Shown here: positions 25,601-35,189 of the stretch, in pieces
Layout of the letters: the number at the start of each line of letters is the position of its first letter
Position numbering within the stretch: the stretch's first letter is position 1
DNA from: Manihot esculenta
Lineage: Eukaryota > Streptophyta > Magnoliopsida > Malpighiales > Euphorbiaceae
NCBI RefSeq assembly: GCF_001659605.2
Contig: NC_035176.2
Coordinates: 21,081,890-21,145,889, forward strand
DNA: 64,000 nt
Direction: 5' to 3'
Notes under the pieces: generated by a model
Told to the model about the DNA's origin: nothing
Seen by the model: the letters and a program-made list of their open reading frames with translations, nothing else
Databases searched by the model: none
Position numbers and translations under genes: made by a program

Positions 25601-27622
25601 GAGCAGCCTACGAGCCTGAAGAGCTGATATCAGACCTCTAGGTGTACCCCTCCTGTCTCCTCTGAAGACAACCTCAGACCCATCCTGACCTCTGAACCTG
25701 ACTACCTTGTCCCTGCAGTCCAAGGTAGCACCATGGGTAGATAACCAGTCCATCCCTAGAATGACATCAAAATCTGTCAAATCTAGAACCACTAGGTCGG
25801 CGGACAAGCATCTTCCCTCAACAAACACAGGACTACACTGGCAGACTGACTCTGCCACAGATGGATCACACTTGGGTCCACTGACCCAGAGAGGACACTC
25901 TAACCCAGAAGTCATCAGACCCAACCTCCCCACAGCTCTTGGAGCGATAAAAGAATGAGATGCACCAGGGTCCATCAAGGCATAAACATCTGAACAACCA
26001 ATGACTAAGTTACCTGCCACCACGGTGTTAGATGCATCTGCCTCCTGCTGTGTCATTGTGAAGATCCGTGCTGGAGCTGATGGACCTTCACCTCTGAAAC
26101 CCGCTGAAGAAGAGGCTGCCCCTCTCCCTCTGCCTCTGCCACTGGCCTGAGTCATGGCTGGAGTTGCTGGCAGCGCTACACTGCCTGAAGCTGTCTGCTG
26201 GGACTGAGCCGTCGGGACTGCTCTTGGACAATCTCGAGCCATATGCCCCTCTTGACCACATCTGAAACAGGCGTTCGTCCCAAACCGACATACTCCCCTG
26301 TGTGGCTTACCACACCTCGCACAAACTGCATTATCCGCACCAAAGCATGAGCCACTCCCAAATCCTAGACTGGACTTGACTTTATTCCAGAACTTGTTCT
26401 TCTTACCCTTGGGCTTACCCCATCTCTTACTGACTGAAGCTGCTGCACTCAGGGTAGAGGGATCTAATCTTCCCCCACCCGGAGTTTTAGAACCGGAAGA
26501 CTGTGCCACTGACTGCTTAACTGTCCCCTGAATGATGGCACTGGCCTCCATTTTCCTGGCCATATCTACTATGGCATGGAAGCTCTCCCTGTCCACTGAC
26601 TGGATCAAGGAGGAATACCTGGAATGGAGTTTCATGACATACCTCCTTGACCTCTTCGAATCTGTATCCAGACTCTGCCCAGCAAAAGGCAACAGTTCCA
26701 AAAATCTGTCGGTGTACTCCTCTACACTCATTTCATCCGTCTGCCTCAACTGTTCAAACTCTATCATCTTCAGCTCCCTTGAACTATCGGGAAAAGCCCA
26801 TCCTGCAAACTCGTTTGCAAACTCTTCCCAAGTCATGCTGTCCACTCTCGGGTTCACATAATTCTTGAACCACTCCCGTGCCTTCTTGCACTTAAGTGTG
26901 AACCCGGCCATCTGAATGGCTCTACTGTCATCAGCCCCAATCTCATTTGTGATTACTTTCACCCTTTCAAGATACACAAATGGGTCATCCCCTTTTTCAT
27001 ACTGAGGAGCACCCAATTTCATGTAGTCGGTCATCTTAACCTTGCTCCCACTGGCTGAGCTAGGTCTAGGTGGCTGAACAACTGGGGCTGCTGGTTCTGC
27101 AGGTGGTGTAGGTGGTGCAACATTTTCTGAGGTAGGGTTTGCTGGATTTGGATAGTAGGGTGGAGGTGGATACATTGGGTACTGAGAGTATGGTGGGTAG
27201 TATGGTGGGTATGGCATCTGTGTGGGATAAGGGGTGAAACTAGGGTAATCCGAATTACCTCCCATCGAATACCCGGGATGTTGTGAGAAATGTGGGTAGT
27301 GAGGTGGCTGTACAAATCCCGAGGCCTGAGTGCCTCCTTGGGACTCTCCCATACCTTCCTCTGACATGCTAACTCCCAGACTGTCATCCCTCCTCTGCTC
27401 TACATCCATATCATCCCCCATGCTCTCAGACATTCCTCCCTGAACTGTTCCTCTGACTGATCTGCTTCTACCCAGATCCAAAGACCTTCTAGGGTCTCTT
27501 GCTGCTCTTTCTCGGTTAGACCTACTAGACATTGCCCTAGGCAATGCTGGAGGACGGGCGCTCATGCCCTCATCCTCGGGTGGTACTCCAGTCAATCTTG
27601 CTGATCGACGAGTTCCTCTCAT
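22628..27622 (-). pseudogene. Chromovirus E gag-pol, three nonsense codons
   Basis: One minus-strand frame from ATG (27620-27622, MRGTRRSARL) to TAA (22628-22630), 1665 codons including the stop. Order: Pro/Tyr-rich N-terminal linker, gag domain (AREWFKNYVNPRVD, FANEFAGWAFPDSSRELKMIEFEQLR), CARCGKPHRGVC, zinc knuckle CFRCGQEGHMARDC, protease MDPGASHSFI, RT (FIDD), RNase H, integrase and C-terminal chromodomain-like segment. Stops are TGA 25334-25336 (CGA in the intact relative), TAG 24107-24109 and TAG 23375-23377 (both CAG in relatives). The gag part alone is open (27622 to 25337). The start is the ATG just after the conserved TTTTTCAGAAAACAGG. Pol enzymes could not be made full length. Confidence 0.92.
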
Positions 27623-27873
27623 CCTGTTTTCTGAAAAACAGTACACATAGCACAAACATTAGCATCATATGGTTCATGTGGGCACACATGAACCCGCATC
27701 ACATACATCACATATCATAGCATATCATTAATGCACATGCTTATTATCATGGCATTTCACATCATCATGCAAGACAGGACTCCACATCCTATCCTAGTGG
27801 ACATGATCTTTCCTATTGTGCTTGACCTTCTATAACATCTATGAGCCCGACACTCTAGGTCCGACCATATGAA

Positions 27874-27891
27874 CCTAGGGCTCTGATACCA
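27874..27891 (-). other. Primer binding site of chromovirus E
   Basis: On the minus strand TGGTATCAGAGCCCTAGG lies three bases after the 5' LTR. It matches the usual plant initiator tRNA-Met primer site. Confidence 0.85.
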
Positions 27892-27894
27892 TTC

Positions 27895-28394
27895 TGTAAC
27901 GACCCGAAAATCGGACCGCTACCGGCGCTAGGATCCAGATCGGCTTAAGACCGCCGGGACCCGTAGCAAGCCTGACATATGACCTGTAAACCTGTATAAT
28001 CCCATACATGATCCACAACATACATAAAATTAAAACTTTTCTTCTCATGAACATCAACCAAACTCAACCTGTGCATATACATTAACATAACATTGATCCC
28101 TCTGTGGGATCTCATCAGTGTCCTCAATGGGTGACATACATCTGTTGAGTTGGTTTACATAAACATCATCAAAATCTCTAAGATCATGTATTAAAGGGAT
28201 AGCACCATCTATGGTCAAGCACACTTCTAATATCCATATATATCATCTCATTACATGACTACACTGATTAAGACTTTACATTACAATTTGATCATGTCCA
28301 TTGCTAGCTATTACATAAACATGACTTCTTTACTCTATCCGGACTCTCGCACTATACTGTACCTGCAAGCCTGGGGGTAAAGGGAGAGGGGTGA
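27895..28394 (-). repeat. Chromovirus E 5' LTR, part 1 (R/U5 end)
   Basis: Matches 20326-20825 with a few transitions. Interrupted by F after GGTGA (28390-28394), inside a conserved GGGGTGAGCT context. Confidence 0.92.
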
Positions 28395-28751
28395 TGTAAT
28401 ACCCGGCTAGACTCCGGTATCGGAATTCCTACCGTCCGGTGGAATCTCGGATGTCGGAGACCTCTAGAAGGGTAGGATCATGTTTTATAAAATGTTTTCA
28501 TGTATTTTAATGTTTTAAAGTATGAAACTAAATGAGTTTTTGCATGAAAAGTCTTTGGAGGAAAACCCAGGTTCGGCCGCCGAAAGTCAAGTTCGGCCGC
28601 CGAACATGCATGCGTTTTGGAGGCACGTTAGGCCCCCGAAAGCATGAGTGAGGAAAGAGCAGGTTCGGCCGCCGAACCTCATGTTCGGCCGCCGAACATT
28701 TGCATGGATGCGGAGGCACATTCGGCCCCCGAACGTGGCCTGGCCAGCCAC

Positions 28752-28759
28752 TATAAAAG
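28752..28759 (+). promoter_or_regulatory. TATA box, left arm of the F palindrome
   Basis: TATAAAAG in the CCAGCCAC...GGTCCC context shared by all chromovirus LTRs here, oriented toward the palindrome centre. Confidence 0.65.
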
Positions 28760-29106
28760 GGTCCCTTAGCCGAAAATGGGCGAGCTTTTTCTCCCCATTT
28801 CGGCCAAGGTAAGCATTCCGCCATCCTTTCCCCAATCTTGAGTTTTTCCTTCCTTTTTCCATGATCTTTACAAGTTTATAACTTTGGTTTTGAAGATCTT
28901 TGAGCTTAGAACGAGTTTTGGAGATGGGAGAACAAAAGTTGGAACCAAAACTCGTTCTAAGCTCAAAGATCTTCAAAACCAAAGTTATAAACTTGTAAAG
29001 ATCATGGAAAAAGGAAGGAAAAACTCAAGATTGGGGAAAGGATGGCGGAATGCTTACCTTGGCCGAAATGGGGAGAAAAAGCTCGCCCATTTTCGGCTAA
29101 GGGACC

Positions 29107-29114
29107 CTTTTATA
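29107..29114 (-). promoter_or_regulatory. TATA box, right arm of the F palindrome
   Basis: TATAAAAG on the minus strand, the exact mirror of 28752-28759, so the two promoters converge. Confidence 0.65.
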
Positions 29115-29575
29115 GTGGCTGGCCAGGCCACGTTCGGGGGCCGAATGTGCCTCCGCATCCATGCAAATGTTCGGCGGCCGAACATGAGGTTCGGCGGCCG
29201 AACCTGCTCTTTCCTCACTCATGCTTTCGGGGGCCTAACGTGCCTCCAAAACGCATGCATGTTCGGCGGCCGAACTTGACTTTCGGCGGCCGAACCTGGG
29301 TTTTCCTCCAAAGACTTTTCATGCAAAAACTCATTTAGTTTCATACTTTAAAACATTAAAATACATGAAAACATTTTATAAAACATGATCCTACCCTTCT
29401 AGAGGTCTCCGACATCCGAGATTCCACCGGACGGTAGGAATTCCGATACCGGAGTCTAGCCGGGTATTACATTCTCCCCCCCTTAAGAACATTCGTCCCC
29501 GAATGTTCCTCACTAGCATACATAGCATGGCATAAAACATAACACATAAACACATCAACACATAGGGATCTAACC

Positions 29576-31153
29576 TTAAAAGAGATGAGGGTACTGCTGG
29601 AGCATAGACTCCCGTGTCTCCCAAGTGCATTCCTCTAGATTGTGGTGGTTCCAAAGGACTTTCACCATCGGGATTTCCTTGTTTCTTAACTTTCTGATCT
29701 GGGTGTCTATGATCCGCACTGGCTGTTCAACATAAGTGAGATCCTCTTGGATCTCCACATCAGGCTCACTAAGAACCTTGCTCGAATCTGACACAAACTT
29801 CCTCAACATTGAAACATGGAAAACCGGATGGATTCTTTCCATTGAAGCAGGTAAATCCAGCTTGTACGACACATTCCCAATCTTTTGCAAGATTTCAAAG
29901 GGTCCGATGTATCGTGGGGCTAGTTTACCTTTCTTCCCAAAGCGAACCACTCCCTTCATTGGAGACACCTTGAGCAATACCAGATCCCCCTCCTGAAACT
30001 CTAACTGTCTTCTGCGGACGTCTGCATAGCTCTTCTGTCTGCTTGCAGCAGTCTTGATTCTCTCTCTGATTATGGGTACCACCCTGCTGGTGATCTCTAC
30101 TAACTCAGGCCCTGCCAAGGCCTTTTCTCCAACTTCCTCCCAGCAAACAGGTGATCTGCACTTCCTTCCATATAAAGCTTCATATGGAGCCATCCCGATG
30201 CTAGCGTGATGGCTGTTGTTGTAGGCAAACTCCACCAAAGGTAGATGCTGCCTCCAAGAACCGCCAAAGTCCAGCACACACATTCTCAACATATCTTCTA
30301 TGGTCTGGATGGTCCTCTCTGACTGTCCGTCTGTCTGTGGATGGAAGGCAGTGCTAAAATCCAATCTAGTACCCATGGCATTTTGCAGACTCCGCCAAAA
30401 CCTAGAGGTGAACTGGGGCCCTCTATCTGACACGATGGAAACAGGAACCCCATGCAGTCTGACTATCTCATCAACGTACACCTGCGCCAACTTATCCACA
30501 GAATAGCCACTCCTGACAGGGATGAAGTGAGCAGATTTGGTGAGTCTGTCCACAATCACCCATATGGAGTCCAATCTGTTGGACGTCGCCGGTAACCCCA
30601 CTACGAAGTCCATAGCTATATTCTCCCATTTCCACTCTGGAATGGGTAGCGGGTTAAGCATTCCAGCCGGCTTCTGATGTTCCAGCTTCACCCTCTGACA
30701 TACTTCGCAGGCTGACACAAACTGTGCCACTTCTCTCTTCATAGCTGGCCACCAATAAACTTTCTTCAGATCTTGATACATCTTGGTGGCTCCGGGGTGA
30801 ACGCTGTATCTTGCATTATGAGCCTCTCTCATAATGTCTCCTTTTAGCCCAATGTCATCTGGTACACATAGTCTGCTCCCAAAGCGGAGGATTCCCTTAC
30901 TGTCGAATCTGTACTCACTATCATTGCCTGACTGAACAGTCCTGGCAATTTTCACTAACTCCGGGTCCTCATGCTGTTTCTGAGCCACCTGCTCCAGAAA
31001 CACGGGTGCTACTCTCATCTGGGCCACTAAGGCACCTGTACCAGACAACTCCAACTGTAGACCTTCCTCAATAAGCTTGTAGAACTCTTTCACCACTGGT
31101 CTCCTCTCTGCCGTGATGTGGGATAGACTGCCTAGTGACTTCCGGCTTAGGGC
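29576..31153 (-). pseudogene. F: chromovirus integrase and chromodomain, truncated at the N-terminus
   Basis: Minus-strand frame open from the chimera junction at 31153 to TAA 29576-29578, about 525 codons, with no start of its own. It begins in the stretch between RNase H and integrase ([17 protein letters not shown]). It contains the HHCC zinc domain ([17 protein letters not shown]...CEVCQR), core [22 protein letters not shown] and [11 protein letters not shown] with the catalytic Asp, Asp, Glu, and the C-terminal [21 protein letters not shown] chromodomain-like segment. The stem-loop (29487-29508) and PPT follow. All catalytic residues appear intact, but RT, RNase H, protease and gag are missing. 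Confidence 0.9.
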
Positions 31154-31448
31154 AATTGGTACTCACTCTCACCAGACTATTCCCTTAAAGTGGGAGGTCA
31201 AGGGTTCGAGCAGTGGGGGAGGCGACCTAATTCCCAGAGGAAGGAATTGGGCCAAATCCACTCGGGCTAGGGCGGGCCGTAATGGCTCCCCCGAGGGACA
31301 AATCCTGCCTGGAACCCGTGAGGGTGAAGGGATGTTAAGAGCTGCTCACGACGCCAGTGGAAAGCCCGAGGTGGCAAGAGGCCAGGCGAGGGATAGCCTT
31401 GGGCCGTGAGCGGTAACAGTGCCGTGCGAGAAGGGCCGGGCTGTTACA
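31154..31448 (-). other. Foreign 295-bp terminus of F, LTR-like end
   Basis: GC-rich sequence with no match in the other elements of the window. On the minus strand it starts TGTAACAGCCCGGCCC, resembling the first bases of other plant gypsy LTRs. On the plus strand near 31200 it holds GGTTCGAGC, close to a pol III B box (GGTTCGANNCC), after GGTACTCACTC, so a tRNA-derived origin for part of it is possible. The junction with chromovirus sequence is at about 31153, after CTTCCGGCTTAGGGC. Origin unresolved. Confidence 0.55.
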
Positions 31449-31453
31449 GGTGA

Positions 31454-33185
31454 GCTAAAAGCCCAGTGAGCTGAACTATAAAACATATTAACACTATGCT
31501 TTAATGAAATGCATCATAACACAGACAATTCACATAAGGGTTGGGTGAACTTGTCACCAATTAGTCCAAGCTAACATGGTGCCAGGCCGTAGCATGGGGT
31601 CCTGGTCTTCCTGTCATACATACATTACTTACCATTATTCCAGGGCCTCCTCTGGGCTCCTGGTCTTCGAGTCCACAATCGTGCCAGGCCGTAGAATGGG
31701 GTCCTGGTCTTTCATTTCCGTGCCAGGCCGTAGAATGGGGTCTTGGTCTTCCTGTCATGGACTAATTGGGTCATCCAACATTCACCCACATCAACAACAC
31801 ATGATGCAATGCGGCATATTCGTGAAACTAATGCAATCACCCTATTGCATAATCATGATGCATGAAACATGATAAAACATTTAATTTAAAAGATTAAGTT
31901 TAGTTCCACTCACCTCTGGCAGACTCTGACAACACCGAAGCAGCTGGACTCACTGCTGGGGTCCTCGGTTCCTCGGGTCCGAATCTACACAGGTGGACTC
32001 AAATGAGGGACCAAACATGCTAGAACATAACTCTAAACTACTCCCCAAAAACCCCCTAGAACATCATGAAATAATCATAGAAATACATGCATGAAATGGC
32101 TGAACAGGGCACTTTCGGCGGCAGGTTCGGCGGCCGAAAGTCCCTCCAGAGCCGAAAGTCAGGCAGGTTCGGCGGCACCTTCGGTGGCCGAATCTCCCAG
32201 ACAGATCCGAAAGTCTTCTTTCAGGGGCAAGCTTCGGCAGCCGAATGCTACCTCCACAAGGGGGTTCGGCGGCCGAAAGTTCCTTCGGCTGCCGAACCTG
32301 GTTTCTCCCAAAAGGGCAGAAACTTGGCTCACATGAGCCTCTTGCCTCCCAAAACCTCAAATCATGCATAAAGCTCAACTAAGACATGCATACAAGTTCC
32401 TAGGGGTCTCAAACAATCATATACCCCAACTACAACACTTCAAACACACACAATCAACACACATTGTTCAAGAACACACATTTATACCCATAAACATAAC
32501 CATAACCTAAACATGCATTCTAACCCATAGATCTTGCATAAAACTTATTTAAAACATAAAACGAGCTTAAGATCGGCTCTTACCTCTTGAAGATCGAGGG
32601 AGACGACCAAAAACTCGGAGATCCACGAAAATGAGCTCCTGAGTTCCCAAAGCTCCAAAACTTGTTTCAAAAGTTCAAAACCTTCAAAGCAAGCTTAAAA
32701 CTCAAGAAAAATGGTGGGGATTTGAAGGAAGAACACTAGATTTGGAAGAGGGAGGTCGGAAGCTAGCTGTGGCCGAAAATGGGAGAAAGCTCGCCCATTT
32801 CGGTCAAGTGACCCTTTTATAGGTGGCTGGCCAGGCCACGTTCGGGGGCCGAAAGTGCTTCCGCATGCATGCCATGTTCGGCGGCCGAACTTGAGTTTCG
32901 GCGGCCGAACCTGGACTTCCCTCACTCATGCTTTCGGGGGCCTAACGTGCCTCCAAAACGCATGCATGTTCGGCGGCCGAACTTGACTTTCGGCGGCCGA
33001 ACCTGGGTTTTCCTCCAAGGACTTTTCATGCAAAAACTCATTTAATTTCATACTTAAAACCATTAAAAACATGAAAACATTTTACAAAAAAAAAAAACAT
33101 GATTTTACCCTTCTAGAGGTCTCCGACATCCGAGATTCCACCGGACGGTATGAATTCCGATACCGGAGTCTAGCCGGGTATTACA
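31454..33185 (-). repeat. Chromovirus E 5' LTR, part 2 (U3 and most of R)
   Basis: Matches 20826-22519. Contains three full minisatellite units and a fourth partial one at about 31575-31760 (one more than the 3' LTR). Minus-strand TATA box at 32814-32821. Palindromes near 32115-32300 and 32850-33005. Confidence 0.92.
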
Positions 33186-34918
33186 GGTCCACTGACCCAT
33201 AGGGGACACTCTAACCCAGAGACTATCAGACCCAACCTCTCAACGGCTCTCAGAGCAATAAAAGAATGAGATGCACCCGGGTCCATTAATGCATACACAT
33301 CAGAACACCCAATGACGAGATTACCTGACACCACGGTGTTGGATGTGTTAGCCTCCTGCTGAGTCATGGTGAAGATCCTGGCTGGAGCTGATGGATCTTC
33401 ACCTCGGGAACCAGAAGAAGAGGCTGCCCCTCTCCCTCTACCTCTGCCACTGCCCTGAGTTGTGGCTGGAGCTGCTGGCTGTGCCACACTACCAGAAGCT
33501 GTCTGCTGGGGCTGGCCCATAAAAGGTGCTCTAGGACACTCCCGAGCCATGTGTCCCTCTTGTCCACATCTGAAACATGTATTAGTCCCAGCTCAACACA
33601 CTCCTTTGTGCGGCCTCCCACACCTTTGGCATTCTGTACCGTCTGAACCTGAGCTCGAGCCACCGCCGAATCCCAGACCGGATTTCAACTTACTCCAAAA
33701 CTTGTTCTTCTTCGGTTTCTTGGTGGTGTTGTTCCACCTCTTGCTACTTGATCCCTGAGAAGAGAGACCTGGCCCTCCTCTGCCTGGGGTCTTAACCCCT
33801 GAAGACTGGGTCACTGACTGCTTCACTGACCCCTCAACTATAGCACTCGCCTCCATCCTTCGAGCCATATCCACCACAGTGTGGAAACTTTCCCTCTCGA
33901 CTGACTGAATCAAAGAGGAGTACCTGGAATGCAGCTTCATAACATATCTCTTGGCTTTCTTCGAATCTATATCTAGAGCTTGCCCTGAAAAAGGCAATAA
34001 CTCCAAGAATTTATCCGTGAACTCCTCTACACTCATGTGTTCTGTCGGCCTCAGCTGCTCAAACTCAATCATTTTCAGTTCTCTGGAACTGTCTGGAAAA
34101 GCCCATCCAGCGAACTCATTTGCAAATTCTTCCCATGTCATGCCGTCTAGTCTCGGGTCCACATAACACTTGAACCATTCCCGTGCCTTCTTGCACTTTA
34201 AAGTGAACCCTGCCATCTGAATGGCCCTGCTATCATCCGCCCCTAGCTCATCAGTTATTGTCTTCACTACTCTCAGATACTCAAAGGGATCATCCCCTGA
34301 CTTGTATTTGGGAGCATCCAGCTTAAGGTAATCTGTCATCTTTACCTTGCTCCCACCGGCTGAGCTAGGTCTGGGAGGTTGAGTAACTGGGGCTGCTGGT
34401 TCTGTAGGTGGTGGAGGTGGGGGTGCAGCATTCCCCGAGGTGGGGTTTGCCGGGTTTGGATAGAAGGGTGAGGGTGGATAAGCTGGGTATTGTTTGTAAG
34501 GTGGATAGAAAGGTGGATAAGGCATGTAGGTAGGGTAGGGGTTAAAGCTGGAATAATCCGATGTACCTCCCATCGGATACCCTGAACCCTGTGGGAAGGG
34601 TGGATAATGGGGTGGAAAACCATACCCCGAGGCCTGAACGCCTCCCTGTGACTCCCCTGTCCCTTCTTCCTCCATGCTAACATCCAGATTCCTATCCCTC
34701 CTCTGATCCTCTTCCATAACCTCCCTCACATCTGAAGAACTTCCTCCTCTATCTGTCCCCCTTCTGCTAGCATCAAAAGACCTTCTAGGGTCCCTTGACA
34801 CTCTTTCTCTGTTTGCTCTACACGACATTGCCCTAGGCAATGTAGGAGGACGGGTGCTCGTGCCCTCATCCTCAGGTGGCACTCCAGTCAATCGTGCAGA
34901 TCGACGAGTTCATCTCAT
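33186..34918 (-). pseudogene. Chromovirus B gag and protease part, degraded
   Basis: Minus strand from ATG 34916-34918. The third codon is TGA (34910-34912) where relatives have GGA. The frame then runs as TRRSARLTGVPPEDEG through a Pro/Tyr-rich segment and the gag domain (AREWFKCYVDPRLDGMTWEEFANEFAGWAFPDSSRELK) to CQRCGRPHKGVC, where TGA 33593-33595 replaces an Arg codon. It continues through the zinc knuckle CFRCGQEGHMARECP and the protease MDPGASHSFIALRAVERLGL to the E insertion. The protein is more diverged from A, E and G than they are from each other (for example YLRVVKTITDELGADDS). Gag would form particles. Not translatable in full here. Confidence 0.9.
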
Positions 34919-35168
34919 CCTGTTTTTTGAAAAACAGTACACATCACACAAACATTAGCATCATATGGTTCATGTGGGCACACATGAACCCTCATCACAT
35001 ATACATCATTCATATCATAGCATCAATGCACATGTATATAATCATGGCATTTCACATCATCATACAAGAGAGGACTCCACATCCTATCCTAGTGGACATG
35101 ATCTTTCCTATTGTGCTTGACCTTCTATAACATTTATGAGCCCGACACTCTAGGTCCGATCCTATGAA

Positions 35169-35186
35169 CCTAGGGCTCAGATACCA
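35169..35186 (-). other. Primer binding site of chromovirus B, one mismatch
   Basis: Minus strand TGGTATCTGAGCCCTAGG, three bases from the 5' LTR. It has one base changed relative to the site in E and G. Confidence 0.8.
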
Positions 35187-35189
35187 TTC

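Larger units (their letters stand above)
28395..29471. repeat. Inverted repeat: two 527-bp LTR arms around a 23-bp spacer
   Basis: Arms 28395-28921 and 28945-29471 are reverse complements. I found no mismatch in the blocks compared, and the TATA boxes mirror exactly (28752-28759 plus, 29107-29114 minus). Each arm begins at the LTR terminus TGTAATACCC and includes the palindromes, TATA box and the start of the transcribed region. Both promoters point inward to the spacer, so a transcript from either arm would read through the antisense copy of the other. Confidence 0.9.
28395..31448. mobile_element. Chimeric palindromic chromovirus-derived element F
   Basis: 3054 bp flanked by perfect GGTGA copies (28390-28394 and 31449-31453). 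Left to right: the first 527 bp of a chromovirus LTR in plus orientation (28395-28921), a 23-bp spacer, the same 527 bp inverted (28945-29471), the minus-strand PPT and integrase part of a chromovirus (29472-31153), then 295 bp of unrelated GC-rich sequence ending GGCTGTTACA. Both outer ends therefore start TGTAA (plus strand at left, minus strand at right), as integrase-processed ends would. I infer integration of one rearranged cDNA. An assembly artefact at the inverted repeat cannot be excluded from sequence alone. Confidence 0.82.
20326..33185 (-). mobile_element. Chromovirus E (Tekay-like), inserted in the protease region of B
   Basis: Minus orientation, TGTAACGACCC to GGGTATTACA, flanked by perfect GGTCC copies (20321-20325 and 33186-33190). 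3' LTR 20326-22519. The 5' LTR is split into 27895-28394 and 31454-33185 by F. The interior has a nearly intact gag-pol with three nonsense codons. The LTRs look over 99% identical apart from one extra minisatellite unit of about 36 bp near 31710, and the roughly 16 point differences I noticed are mostly transitions. It is younger than B and older than F. Confidence 0.93.

Noticed and set aside
31190..31230. tRNA gene suggested by a B-box-like GGTTCGAGC
   Set aside because: Only the B box and a weak A box are visible; I cannot draw a cloverleaf or acceptor stem. Kept only as a possible tRNA-derived remnant.
31113..31409. Open frame of 98 codons across the F junction
   Set aside because: It spans the boundary between antisense chromovirus sequence and the foreign segment; no domain, chance frame.
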